A stretch of 51,005 nucleotides of DNA from JBAZGG01 sp041653015. GTDB lineage: Bacteria; Bacillota_I; Bacilli_A; RFN20; CAG-826. The DNA lies in assembly GCA_041653015.1 (NCBI GenBank), contig JBAZGG010000008.1, positions 1 to 51,005 on the forward strand, read 5' to 3'. Position numbers and translations under genes: made by a program. This document shows, piece after piece, positions 17,296-25,734 of this stretch; the stretch's first letter is position 1, and each line of letters begins with the position of its first letter. The notes beneath the pieces are model-generated. The model searched no databases and was not told the origin of the DNA. It saw nothing but the letters and a program-made list of their open reading frames with translations.

Positions 17296-18705
17296 ATGTC
17301 ATCAATGGCAAACGAACAAGAAAATATTTCTGGGCAATCGCACAAAGACATCTTTGATGAGAATGATCCAAAATATAAAAATATTAAAAACATCCAAGAG
17401 AAAACAATCGGCTATCGAATGGTGGCCGCCATCATTGATTTCGCTATTGCGATATTCATCGGAGTCCTCGTCGGAATTTTTTGTTCATATGTCATTTTTG
17501 TTCCAATCGCTCGAGCAAATGCTCAAGTTGATGAAGCGGCGATGGCTGAATACTCTAACCGAATCATCGTGGAAGAAGAGCACTCCAATCTATTTGCATT
17601 AAATCCGAATTGGGCAGGCGATGGCGACAAATCCCACAACAAATGGGTCACATTTTATGACGAGTCGGTTTCTAGTTCATATGCGACATACGATTCATAC
17701 ATGGCGCCAACCATCAATTATTTTACGAATTATTTGACTGATACAGCCGCCTTTGCTAGCGAAGCAAATAGAGAAAAGTTTACGAATTATTACTATAATG
17801 TTTTTATTTTAGGGCTTCCTGATGGGAAAGCTCTTTACACTGCTGACGAACTGGATGGAAGAGCTGATTTTATTAGGAATAATACTCTGTTTGAATATAA
17901 GACAGATGGCGGTGTTGTTCTCTATGATGAAATAGGAGTGCCAAAGTCCTTGTCAGATAATGCTAAAACAGAGTTGATGGCCTTTTTTTATTCCTCCGAT
18001 GCCAAAAGCGTCACCCGCGATTATCAATTGGCGAGCATCGATGTCAAAGCGACAGCTGAATATTCAGAATGCATCTATTCTTATCTGATTTCCGCTCACT
18101 GGCCCTATGAGAGCGATTTAACCGGGAATGATCATATGTACTCGCTCATCATCGCATATCAAAATGAAATCAGTAAACTGACGATATGGCAGACGACCTA
18201 TCCAGCTCTCACCGCTATCGTCATCAGCTGGATCGCGTTCTATCTCATCATTCCTCTCTGCCTTAAAAATGGCAAGACGCTTGGGAAATTGTTTTTCAAA
18301 TCGGCAGTCGTCAACAATTTCGGATATGAAATTACCCCTTGGCAAATGTGCTTGCGCTCCTTATTCCCTCTAGCGTTTATCATCGTGATGTATTTAATTG
18401 GTATGATCACGTCAATGCTCATTTTTTACATCGTTCTTCTCTTCGCTGTTTTAGCCTCTTACTCATTGACCATTTTTACCAAAAAACATAAATCCATTCA
18501 TGATTATGTCTCAGGAACGATTGTCATCGATTCAGAAAAATCCACATGGTTTAAGAATGCTGCCGCTGAGAGTCAGTATCAAGCGACGCTCAACGTAATT
18601 GAAACAAAAAATGAACGCGAGGATAGACTCACTCGCGAATATCGCGAGAGCATAGAAAAAAATGCTCAGGACAAAAAGCTCGATAACAAAGATACTAATA
18701 AATGA
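17296..18705 (+). CDS. RDD-family membrane protein with a large extracytoplasmic loop
   Basis: A 469-residue membrane protein. The RDD signature is recognisable: an Arg and Asp in the first helix (YRMVAAIIDFAI, about 39-50) and GKTLGKLFFKSAVV (about 326-339) before the next helices. RDD proteins are poorly defined; some are implicated in transport or ion homeostasis. An unusual hydrophilic segment of about 220 residues (75-297), rich in Tyr, Asp and Ser, separates helices 1 and 2 and should face outside. The C-terminus is a charged, probably helical tail. Start choice rests on the TATAAT placed just before ATG 17296. Confidence 0.75.
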   Translation: MSSMANEQENISGQSHKDIFDENDPKYKNIKNIQEKTIGYRMVAAIIDFAIAIFIGVLVGIFCSYVIFVPIARANAQVDEAAMAEYSNRIIVEEEHSNLFALNPNWAGDGDKSHNKWVTFYDESVSSSYATYDSYMAPTINYFTNYLTDTAAFASEANREKFTNYYYNVFILGLPDGKALYTADELDGRADFIRNNTLFEYKTDGGVVLYDEIGVPKSLSDNAKTELMAFFYSSDAKSVTRDYQLASIDVKATAEYSECIYSYLISAHWPYESDLTGNDHMYSLIIAYQNEISKLTIWQTTYPALTAIVISWIAFYLIIPLCLKNGKTLGKLFFKSAVVNNFGYEITPWQMCLRSLFPLAFIIVMYLIGMITSMLIFYIVLLFAVLASYSLTIFTKKHKSIHDYVSGTIVIDSEKSTWFKNAAAESQYQATLNVIETKNEREDRLTREYRESIEKNAQDKKLDNKDTNK

Positions 18706-18716
18706 GAATAAAAGTA

Positions 18717-18748
18717 GAAAAGTCGATTAAAAAGGCACTTTTCTTTTC
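18717..18748 (+). terminator. Probable terminator after the RDD gene
   Basis: GAAAAGT (18717-18723) pairs with ACTTTTC (18737-18743) over a 13-base loop, followed by TTTTC. The stem is AT-rich, so strength is doubtful. Confidence 0.5.
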
Positions 18749-18798
18749 GCTGTCTTTTGCCTTGAAATCATGCGATTGATTCACTGACATGTTTGTGT

Positions 18799-18828
18799 TT
18801 GCTATTGAAAGGATAACTATGTTATTAT
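18799..18828 (+). promoter_or_regulatory. Promoter and possible operator of the ABC/nuclease operon
   Basis: TTGCTA (18799-18804), an 18-base spacer and TATTAT (18823-18828). An inverted repeat ATAAC-TAT-GTTAT (18813-18825) overlaps the left half of the -10, where a repressor could bind. No regulator is identified. Confidence 0.5.
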
Positions 18829-18873
18829 CTATTCGTGGATAATACCATAATTATAATTAATTAGGAGGAAAAC

Positions 18874-20487
18874 ATGGAAGTAAGAATTGAAAATCTTACC
18901 AAGGCCTTCACTAGTCACAAAGGACCAGAAGTCATCGCTGTAAACAATATGACTTTTACAATCCCTGATGGGAAATTAATCGGTCTTTTGGGACCTTCTG
19001 GATGCGGAAAGTCAACAACTCTCTACATGATTGCTGGTCTACACAGACCTACAGAAGGCCATATCTACTTCGGAGACGAAGATGTTACCAATGTCCCACC
19101 TGAAAATCGCGGAATCGGCTTAGTATTTCAAAACTATGCCTTATATCCGCATTTTTCTGTTAGACAGAATATTACCTTCCCTCTCGACAATGTCGTTTTA
19201 CCAGGAGCGCTAGATTCACACAAGGATGAAATCTCAAATCTCAACAGAGATAGCAGAACTTTATTTGAAAGAATCAACTCTCTGAAGAAAGATTTGAAAA
19301 AAGTAGAATTGAACATTCAAAAGTTGAAGGCGGATAATCAAGATGTTGCTGGAGAGATGAAGCGCTCAAAAGAGTTGACTGCGAAGCTTTCTCAAACCGA
19401 AAAAGAATTCGAAAGCGTTAACAAACAACTCGAGAAAAAAGAAGCTGCTTTCATTGACGCCTCTACTAAATATGATGAAGAAGTCGATAAGTTAGATTTA
19501 AAACTTCAAGAAGCGCAAGCTCGTTTCAAAGAAGCAAAGGCATCCCAAAAAGATGCGTGCTCTCTCGATCAAGCCTTTATCGAGGTTGAGAAAGCGCAAA
19601 ATGCCCTTAATGAAAAAATTGTAGCGCGCAGAAAACGCCATCTTTCAAAGCAAGAAAAAGAAACGATCGCTCATGAAATGGCAAGAATTGTTGATATTGA
19701 ACCATATTTGGATCGAAAGCCAAAAGAATTATCGGGTGGTCAGCAACAGCGCGTTGCTATCGCACGTGCTCTCAGCAAGAAGCCAAGAGTGTTGCTGCTC
19801 GATGAACCTCTCTCAAATCTTGATGCGCGATTGCGCTTACAAACTCGTGAAGAGATTAAGCGCATTCAACGCGAGACTTGCATCACAACAATCTTCGTCA
19901 CTCATGACCAAGAAGAGGCGATGTCAATCTCTGATATAATCGTCGTCATGAAATTAGGAGTTGTCCAGCAAATTGGAAAACCGCAAGACGTTTATGAAGA
20001 ACCGGCTAATCTATTCGTCGCGAAGTTCTTAGGCGTTCCTGCGATCAACATCTTTGATGGCTTAATAAAAGACGGCAAGCTCTTCATCAATGAACAGCTC
20101 ATGGATGAAGATCCTGTTTATGCGAAGCCATTCACTCTCATTGAAAAAGTCGAGCTCCCTCCAAAATTGGATGAAAAAGGGAAACCGATTGGCGAACCGA
20201 TATTTGAAGAGAGGCGCACAGTTTTGAAAGATCGCGCTGTCAAGATTGGCGTTCGCCCTGAAAGTTTTGTTTTGAATTCAAAAGGAAAAGTCGGTGTTTC
20301 GATTAATTATATTGAAAACATCGGTCGCGATATGTCAATTGTGGGAAAAATTCAAGGGCAAGATGAAAGCCATATGAAAATTATTATTCCTTCTGAGTTA
20401 AGGAAAGAATTGGAAGGAAAAATCGATGTTCGCTTCGGAGTCAAAAAATTCTATGTCTTCGAAGAGACAGGCGAAAGGATTAAATAA
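18874..20487 (+). CDS. ABC transporter ATPase, UgpC/MsmK/MalK-like, with coiled-coil insertion
   Basis: Cytoplasmic ATPase of an importer, 537 residues against about 370 for typical MalK/UgpC. Walker A GPSGCGKST is at 40-48, Q-loop Gln86, signature LSGGQ at 286-290, Walker B VLLLDEP at 306-312 and switch His344; a TOBE-like regulatory domain fills the C-terminus. Residues about 108-255, between the Q-loop and the signature, are a charged heptad-like helical insertion where MalK has a short helical subdomain. Mycoplasma MG187-type ATPases of the same family are also enlarged (about 585 residues, from memory). The AGGAGG ribosome site is at 18863-18868. It is first gene of an eight-gene operon. 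Confidence 0.92.
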   Translation: MEVRIENLTKAFTSHKGPEVIAVNNMTFTIPDGKLIGLLGPSGCGKSTTLYMIAGLHRPTEGHIYFGDEDVTNVPPENRGIGLVFQNYALYPHFSVRQNITFPLDNVVLPGALDSHKDEISNLNRDSRTLFERINSLKKDLKKVELNIQKLKADNQDVAGEMKRSKELTAKLSQTEKEFESVNKQLEKKEAAFIDASTKYDEEVDKLDLKLQEAQARFKEAKASQKDACSLDQAFIEVEKAQNALNEKIVARRKRHLSKQEKETIAHEMARIVDIEPYLDRKPKELSGGQQQRVAIARALSKKPRVLLLDEPLSNLDARLRLQTREEIKRIQRETCITTIFVTHDQEEAMSISDIIVVMKLGVVQQIGKPQDVYEEPANLFVAKFLGVPAINIFDGLIKDGKLFINEQLMDEDPVYAKPFTLIEKVELPPKLDEKGKPIGEPIFEERRTVLKDRAVKIGVRPESFVLNSKGKVGVSINYIENIGRDMSIVGKIQGQDESHMKIIIPSELRKELEGKIDVRFGVKKFYVFEETGERIK

Positions 20488-20509
20488 CCAATTGGTTATT
20501 AAATAATCT

Positions 20510-21556
20510 ATGGCAGAAAAAAAGGAAAATACAAAAATGGTTCAGAGCTCAACGATTGCCCTCAATGAGCCTCTAAAAATTTCCGCAAAACATTTTTATA
20601 TGCCAGAATGGCTGAAAGCGATAATTGCCCTTCTTCCAGCTCTATTCTTTTTAATCGTATTCATGATTTATCCAATCCTGAATGCGCTTTTAATTTCTTT
20701 AATGGGTAATTTCCACTGGGTTGGCAACTCAGAATCATCATTCGCTGTTGTGAACTGGATTATGTCGATAAGTAGTAGCCGTGGTGGTTCAGCCCCTAAT
20801 CCAATTTATTGGTCGTTTGACAATTATATCTCTATTATGACTGACCCTTCGTTTTTGAGATCATTAGAGAATACGGCGCTGATAGTCGTGGTGAGCGTCC
20901 CTCTCACAATTATCATCGCGTTATTGCTTGCGGTGTGCATTAATTCGATCAAAGTTTTGAAAGGTTTCTTTCAAACAGTGTTCTTTTTACCATATGTCAC
21001 AAACGCGATTGCATTAGGCATGGTCTTCAATATTATGTTCTCTTCTGGAGGGCCTATTAATTACCTTTTTGGTACTGAAGGCATGAACTGGTTGATGGCT
21101 GCGCAAGGCGCCAATCGCTGGTCGATGTTCTTGGTTATGACGCTCTATTCGATTTGGACTGGCTTGGCATTTAAAATCCTAATTTTTATGTCTGGTCTAG
21201 CGACGATCGATAAACAATATTACGATGCTGCCAAAATTGATGGTGCTAGTAAGGCCAAGATATTTGCAAAAATTACTGTGCCTTTACTCTCTCCTCAGCT
21301 TCTCTACATCATGATCACATCATTTATTGGTGCCTTTAAAGCATACGCACAAATCATTTCATTATTTGGTGGTGGTGCATACGACTTTGGTGGTATGGAT
21401 CAAAAAGAATGGATGACCGTTGTCGGTTATGTCTATACGATGATGAATCAGAATAAAACAGGGCAAGCGGCTGCCGCTTCAATTGTTCTTCTACTCGTTA
21501 TTTTGGTGATCACTCTGTTCCAAAATATCGTTAGCAAAAACAGAGTTCATTATTAA
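20510..21556 (+). CDS. ABC transporter permease, MalF/UgpA-like
   Basis: Inner-membrane permease, 348 residues. It has six or more hydrophobic segments, beginning near residue 35 (AIIALLPALFFLIVFMIYP). The coupling-helix EAA motif reads YDAAKIDGASKAKIFAKITVPLLSP and contacts the ATPase. A polar loop with Ser/Gly/Asn residues follows the first helix, as in MalF-type subunits. It lies 22 bases after the ATPase and 12 bases before the second permease. CUT1-type permeases usually move sugars or glycerol phosphates, but the nuclease downstream argues for other substrates. Confidence 0.92.
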   Translation: MAEKKENTKMVQSSTIALNEPLKISAKHFYMPEWLKAIIALLPALFFLIVFMIYPILNALLISLMGNFHWVGNSESSFAVVNWIMSISSSRGGSAPNPIYWSFDNYISIMTDPSFLRSLENTALIVVVSVPLTIIIALLLAVCINSIKVLKGFFQTVFFLPYVTNAIALGMVFNIMFSSGGPINYLFGTEGMNWLMAAQGANRWSMFLVMTLYSIWTGLAFKILIFMSGLATIDKQYYDAAKIDGASKAKIFAKITVPLLSPQLLYIMITSFIGAFKAYAQIISLFGGGAYDFGGMDQKEWMTVVGYVYTMMNQNKTGQAAAASIVLLLVILVITLFQNIVSKNRVHY

Positions 21557-21568
21557 GGAGGACAGCAT

Positions 21569-22528
21569 ATGGCAGAACATGAAATCTACTTTGCAACTCC
21601 TGAACAGATGAGGAGATATAAGATTCGTCGCATTCTTGGACAAGTCATTCTTTATACCTTCCTTTCAGTTTTTGCTCTCTTTATTTTGTTTCCGTTTCTC
21701 TACATGATTATCACTTCTCTCAAATCAGAGACTTTATATGATTTCCAGACCGCTAAAAAAATTCTTGATTTGATGCCGCAATGGACTTCGACGTTTAGAA
21801 CAAATCCTGATGGGTCAATCGCTCAAACTTGGTATTTGTTCCAAAACTATCAAACAGTTTTGGGCACGACGACCAACTTTTTCCAATATTATCTCAACAC
21901 GATAATTGTGGCTGTTTTGTCCACGGCATTTACGGTCTTCACTTCCGTCTTGGCTGCTTTCGCCTTTGCTCGTCTTGATTTTAAAGGGAAAAATCTTCTC
22001 TTTACTATCTTGCTCGCGACGATGATGGTGCCTGGGGAAATGATGATTATTACCAACTATCAAACAGCGTTATCTTGGAATTGGTACAACACGTATGCCG
22101 CACTTATTTTGGTTCACGGTGTCTCTATCTTTTACATCTTTTATTTGCGACAGACATTCCAACAGATTCCAAACGAGCTCTTCCTCGCGGCAAAAGTCGA
22201 TGGATATGGACATTTCCGCTATCTGTGGAGAGTTATGATTCCGATTGCGATGCCGTCGATTGTCACCATCATCATTCTTTGTTTGATGGGTGCATGGAAC
22301 GCCTATGTGTGGCCGAACATGATCGCCTCAGGCAACAATCCAATCTTTCACAACGATATGAAGCTTGTGTCCAACGGACTCATGTCTTTGTTCACGGGTG
22401 AATACAGCTCTGAAGACACCATCAAGATAACCGCTTCAATGGTTATTACACTGCCTCTCTTAATCTTCTTCTTCATTTTCAGAAAGTTCATTATGTCAGG
22501 CGTGAGTCGATCCGGTATTAAAGGTTAA
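21569..22528 (+). CDS. ABC transporter permease, MalG/UgpE-like
   Basis: Second permease subunit, 319 residues. It has six predicted helices and the EAA-type motif FLAAKVDGYGHFRYLWRVMI ahead of a Pro-rich turn. The N-terminus is a basic cytoplasmic stretch before the first helix (ILYTFLSVFALFILFPFLY). The ribosome site is AAGGAGG. It should pair with the permease at 20510 and the ATPase at 18874. Confidence 0.92.
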   Translation: MAEHEIYFATPEQMRRYKIRRILGQVILYTFLSVFALFILFPFLYMIITSLKSETLYDFQTAKKILDLMPQWTSTFRTNPDGSIAQTWYLFQNYQTVLGTTTNFFQYYLNTIIVAVLSTAFTVFTSVLAAFAFARLDFKGKNLLFTILLATMMVPGEMMIITNYQTALSWNWYNTYAALILVHGVSIFYIFYLRQTFQQIPNELFLAAKVDGYGHFRYLWRVMIPIAMPSIVTIIILCLMGAWNAYVWPNMIASGNNPIFHNDMKLVSNGLMSLFTGEYSSEDTIKITASMVITLPLLIFFFIFRKFIMSGVSRSGIKG

Positions 22529-22561
22529 TCTACTAGCTTAAAGCTAAAGGAAGGACATTTT

Positions 22562-24145
22562 ATGAAAAAAATTCAGTCATTCGCACTCATTCCCGCTGCG
22601 ACATTAGTTTTAGTTCTGTCAGCAGTAGGAGCTACATCATGCGGCGGTTCACACGATCCGGGATATGTTCCAGATATGACAGTTAACACCGCCGGAACAA
22701 CAATCAAGTTTTGGACGGGGTTTGGCACAAACGTCAACAGCACAATCAACCCTCTATTAGAAGAATTTACCGAACAAACAGGCATCACTGTTCAATATGA
22801 GCCAAAGGGTGGATATGCTAATTTGCAGAGCGCGGTTAACTTAGCTGCTACCTCAGGGGAGTATCCCAACCTTGTCAATGGCTATCCAGACCATTTCGTC
22901 GGATATGTCACGAGCAATATCATCACTCGTTTAGATGGATATATTGCAGCGGATAAAAACATTCCTCTTCTGACGGAGAGTCAATCGAAAGATCCGATCG
23001 CTGCGACTGATCCGATTAACCAGCACATGAACTATGAAGATTTCTATGCTGATTATCGAAGAGAGAATGAACAGATCGAATTCGATACCGATGGAAAAGG
23101 ATATGTCCTCGGCGTTCCTTTCAATAAGTCGACTGAAGTTGGAACATATAACAAGACAATGCTTGGAATGTTGCAACATTTTGACAGCACGATTAAGCTT
23201 CCTGAAACATATGCTGAAATCGTTTCAGAAGGCACCAAAATCATGAAGGTTTTGAACGATATCGGTCTATGGAACAAAGTCATCGGCAAAAACTATGTCG
23301 TCTATGCTGATTCTGCTGCTGCTACATCAGCTGGCACTTCTGTTCTTTTGGATTTTGGTGCCGTTGATCAGGACCATTTTAAAGTCATGTCCTATAACTC
23401 CACTGATAACTGGTTTATTACCGGTGTCCGTCAATGGGGTGGAACTTATACTGATAAAGATATGGCGACCGGCAGAGGATATGTCGCTTTTGATAATGAA
23501 TATACGCGCACTTTCCTCTCTGATTTAGAAGTTCTGTTCAATGATGGCTATTTAGGAATTCCAGCCACTTGGGAAGAATCGCTATATTGTTCTGGACCAT
23601 TCACTCTCAATAAGACGATGATCAATATTTCATCATCAGCTGGCGTGTATGCTTCCGTTCCAGCTGGTGACACATTTGAAGTCGGCGTTTGCGCTGTGCC
23701 TTACAAAGATGCAGAACACGCCTATGTCATCTCGCAGGGCACAAACCTCTGCTTGCTCGATAAAGGCACCGATGCTGAGCGCGTCGCTTCATGGAAATTA
23801 TTGAGATTTTTATCTCAAGAAATGAATGCTGATTTCGTTATTGGCACAGGCTATTATCCTACAGGCGTTAGCGTTGCTAGCAGCGATACATATCAGGCGT
23901 ATCTCAACAGCACGAGAACCAAATCATCTGACAAGCTTCAAATCGCCGCCGCCAAATTAAACACTGAAGTTTACAATGGCACTGACAGCGTTTGGCAGTT
24001 CTTTGTCGATGCTCCATTTAATGGTTCGAGCTATATCAGAGCCACAGTGGCTACTATCATCGGCACCTTATTCTATGGCGATGACAAGAATATCGACCAT
24101 ATCATCGCTAATATTCTCGCTACACTGAGCGATTACGTTCGCTAA
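22562..24145 (+). CDS. ABC transporter substrate-binding lipoprotein 1
   Basis: Surface-tethered binding protein of the SBP family 1 type, 527 residues. The signal peptide ends GATSC with Cys27. The mature part starts with the typical first strand TTIKFWTGFG and EEFTEQTGITV. A stretch SQGTNLCLLDKGTDAER and the helix AASWKLLRFLSQE-like region are characteristic of this fold. It follows the permeases and is clearly paralogous to the next gene (shared SGxYPNxxxGYPDHFVxYVTSxII). The ligand is unknown; oligosaccharides, nucleosides or oligonucleotides are candidates given the operon. Confidence 0.88.
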   Translation: MKKIQSFALIPAATLVLVLSAVGATSCGGSHDPGYVPDMTVNTAGTTIKFWTGFGTNVNSTINPLLEEFTEQTGITVQYEPKGGYANLQSAVNLAATSGEYPNLVNGYPDHFVGYVTSNIITRLDGYIAADKNIPLLTESQSKDPIAATDPINQHMNYEDFYADYRRENEQIEFDTDGKGYVLGVPFNKSTEVGTYNKTMLGMLQHFDSTIKLPETYAEIVSEGTKIMKVLNDIGLWNKVIGKNYVVYADSAAATSAGTSVLLDFGAVDQDHFKVMSYNSTDNWFITGVRQWGGTYTDKDMATGRGYVAFDNEYTRTFLSDLEVLFNDGYLGIPATWEESLYCSGPFTLNKTMINISSSAGVYASVPAGDTFEVGVCAVPYKDAEHAYVISQGTNLCLLDKGTDAERVASWKLLRFLSQEMNADFVIGTGYYPTGVSVASSDTYQAYLNSTRTKSSDKLQIAAAKLNTEVYNGTDSVWQFFVDAPFNGSSYIRATVATIIGTLFYGDDKNIDHIIANILATLSDYVR

Positions 24146-24169
24146 TTATAATTTTAAAGGAGTAGAATG

Positions 24170-25723
24170 ATGAAATTTAAAGGGAAGGTATTGACCAGCG
24201 TCGTCTCGATAGCACTAACCGGTGCTGTCGCTGGATTAGTCGCTACGTCATGTTCCAGCAAAATTGATCCTTATTCAGTTGATTTAAGCATCGACCCAAC
24301 TGGTGCGACCATCAAGTTTTGGACACCATTTGGCAGCGCGATAAATACTGTTCTTGACGGCATGATTGAAGAGTTTACTGAAAAGACAGGTATCAATGTT
24401 GTCGTTGAAGAAAAATCAGGCTATGACAATTTGAAAAAGGCTATATCGCTAGCTGCTACGAGCGGACAATATCCAAACGTGACAGTTGGATATCCTGATC
24501 ATTTTGTCGAATATGTGACAAGCGATATAATCGTTCGCCTAGATTATTATTTTGCAAATGATTCTAAAGCGTTTGGTGAATATCCCGTATCAATCACTGA
24601 TTATTATCAAGACTACATGGTAGAAAATCAGTCGATTGAATACGATCTAGATGGCAAAGGTTATACGCTCGGTATCCCATTTAATAAATCATCCGAAATC
24701 ATGATTTATAACGAAACGTTCTTTGAATACGCTATGGTTGTTGATCCTACGATTGAAATACCTACGACATGGGCTGAGGTCGCTTCCGTCGGACCAAAGA
24801 TCAAAACGGTTATCGAACCCGCTTGTGGAAAGGTTATTGGAAACAATTATCAAATCTATGATGATGATTTACATTATCCAACCGGAGTGACGACATTCCT
24901 TGATCTCCGCGAAACTGAGTATGACTCATTTAGACCTATCGCCTATGATTCTCAAGCCAATTTATTTATTTCTGCAATGCGAAATTGGGGCAGTAAATAT
25001 ACTGAGAGAGCATCCATGACATCAAACAAAGGTTATGTCGTTTATAACGAAACTGATACAAAGGATAAAACCAAAGAGGCGATGCAGACATTTAGAGATC
25101 TGTATGCAGCGGGAATTCTCGGTGTTCCCAAAACATGGCAAGAGACGAGCTATTCGTCAAACGTTTTTAAAAATGTTGAGTGCGTTATGACGATCGGTTC
25201 AACTGCTGGCGTGGGCAACGATGCACCGGCTGGTGGTAAATTTACAACTCTGTCTGCCCCAGTTCCATACAATGATGCTTCTGTTGGAAAAAATGTCATT
25301 TCACAAGGCACAAATCTTTGCATGTTGGATACAGGCACCGCTAAAGAGCGTTGTGCGACATGGTTGTTCATGAAATATTTCTCAAAGTTTGCTAACGCTG
25401 AATTCTGTTCGCAAACGGGATATTTTCCATCTTGCAGTTATGCAGAAGAGTCTACCGTTTATCAAGATTTCATCAATCGCACCGGAAGAATGACTGAATC
25501 TGAAAAAATTCAAATCGCCGCTGCGAAGACAAACAGTAGTATTTATTTGAATGAAAGCGAAGGATGGACAAAATTTGTCGATACACCTTTCGATGGTTCT
25601 GCCTATATTCGAGAAAACATTGAAACAATCCCCACAAGGACGATGTTTGAGACAACTGATTTACAAACGATTCTTGATGAATCATATTTAGCATTCGATC
25701 CTTATGGATATGTTAAGCATTGA
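24170..25723 (+). CDS. ABC transporter substrate-binding lipoprotein 2 (tandem paralog)
   Basis: Second SBP family 1 lipoprotein, 517 residues from the chosen start. The lipobox is VATSC. It aligns with the previous protein along its whole length, including ATIKFWTPFG, EEFTEKTGINV, SGQYPNVTVGYPDHFVEYV and ISQGTNLCMLDTGTA, so it arose by tandem duplication. Two adjacent ATG codons (24167 and 24170) are possible; the second has better spacing (7 bases) from AAGGAG at 24157-24162. Two binding proteins for one permease pair suggest two ligands or a broader range. Confidence 0.88.
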   Translation: MKFKGKVLTSVVSIALTGAVAGLVATSCSSKIDPYSVDLSIDPTGATIKFWTPFGSAINTVLDGMIEEFTEKTGINVVVEEKSGYDNLKKAISLAATSGQYPNVTVGYPDHFVEYVTSDIIVRLDYYFANDSKAFGEYPVSITDYYQDYMVENQSIEYDLDGKGYTLGIPFNKSSEIMIYNETFFEYAMVVDPTIEIPTTWAEVASVGPKIKTVIEPACGKVIGNNYQIYDDDLHYPTGVTTFLDLRETEYDSFRPIAYDSQANLFISAMRNWGSKYTERASMTSNKGYVVYNETDTKDKTKEAMQTFRDLYAAGILGVPKTWQETSYSSNVFKNVECVMTIGSTAGVGNDAPAGGKFTTLSAPVPYNDASVGKNVISQGTNLCMLDTGTAKERCATWLFMKYFSKFANAEFCSQTGYFPSCSYAEESTVYQDFINRTGRMTESEKIQIAAAKTNSSIYLNESEGWTKFVDTPFDGSAYIRENIETIPTRTMFETTDLQTILDESYLAFDPYGYVKH

Positions 25724-25734
25724 GGAGGACAAAA

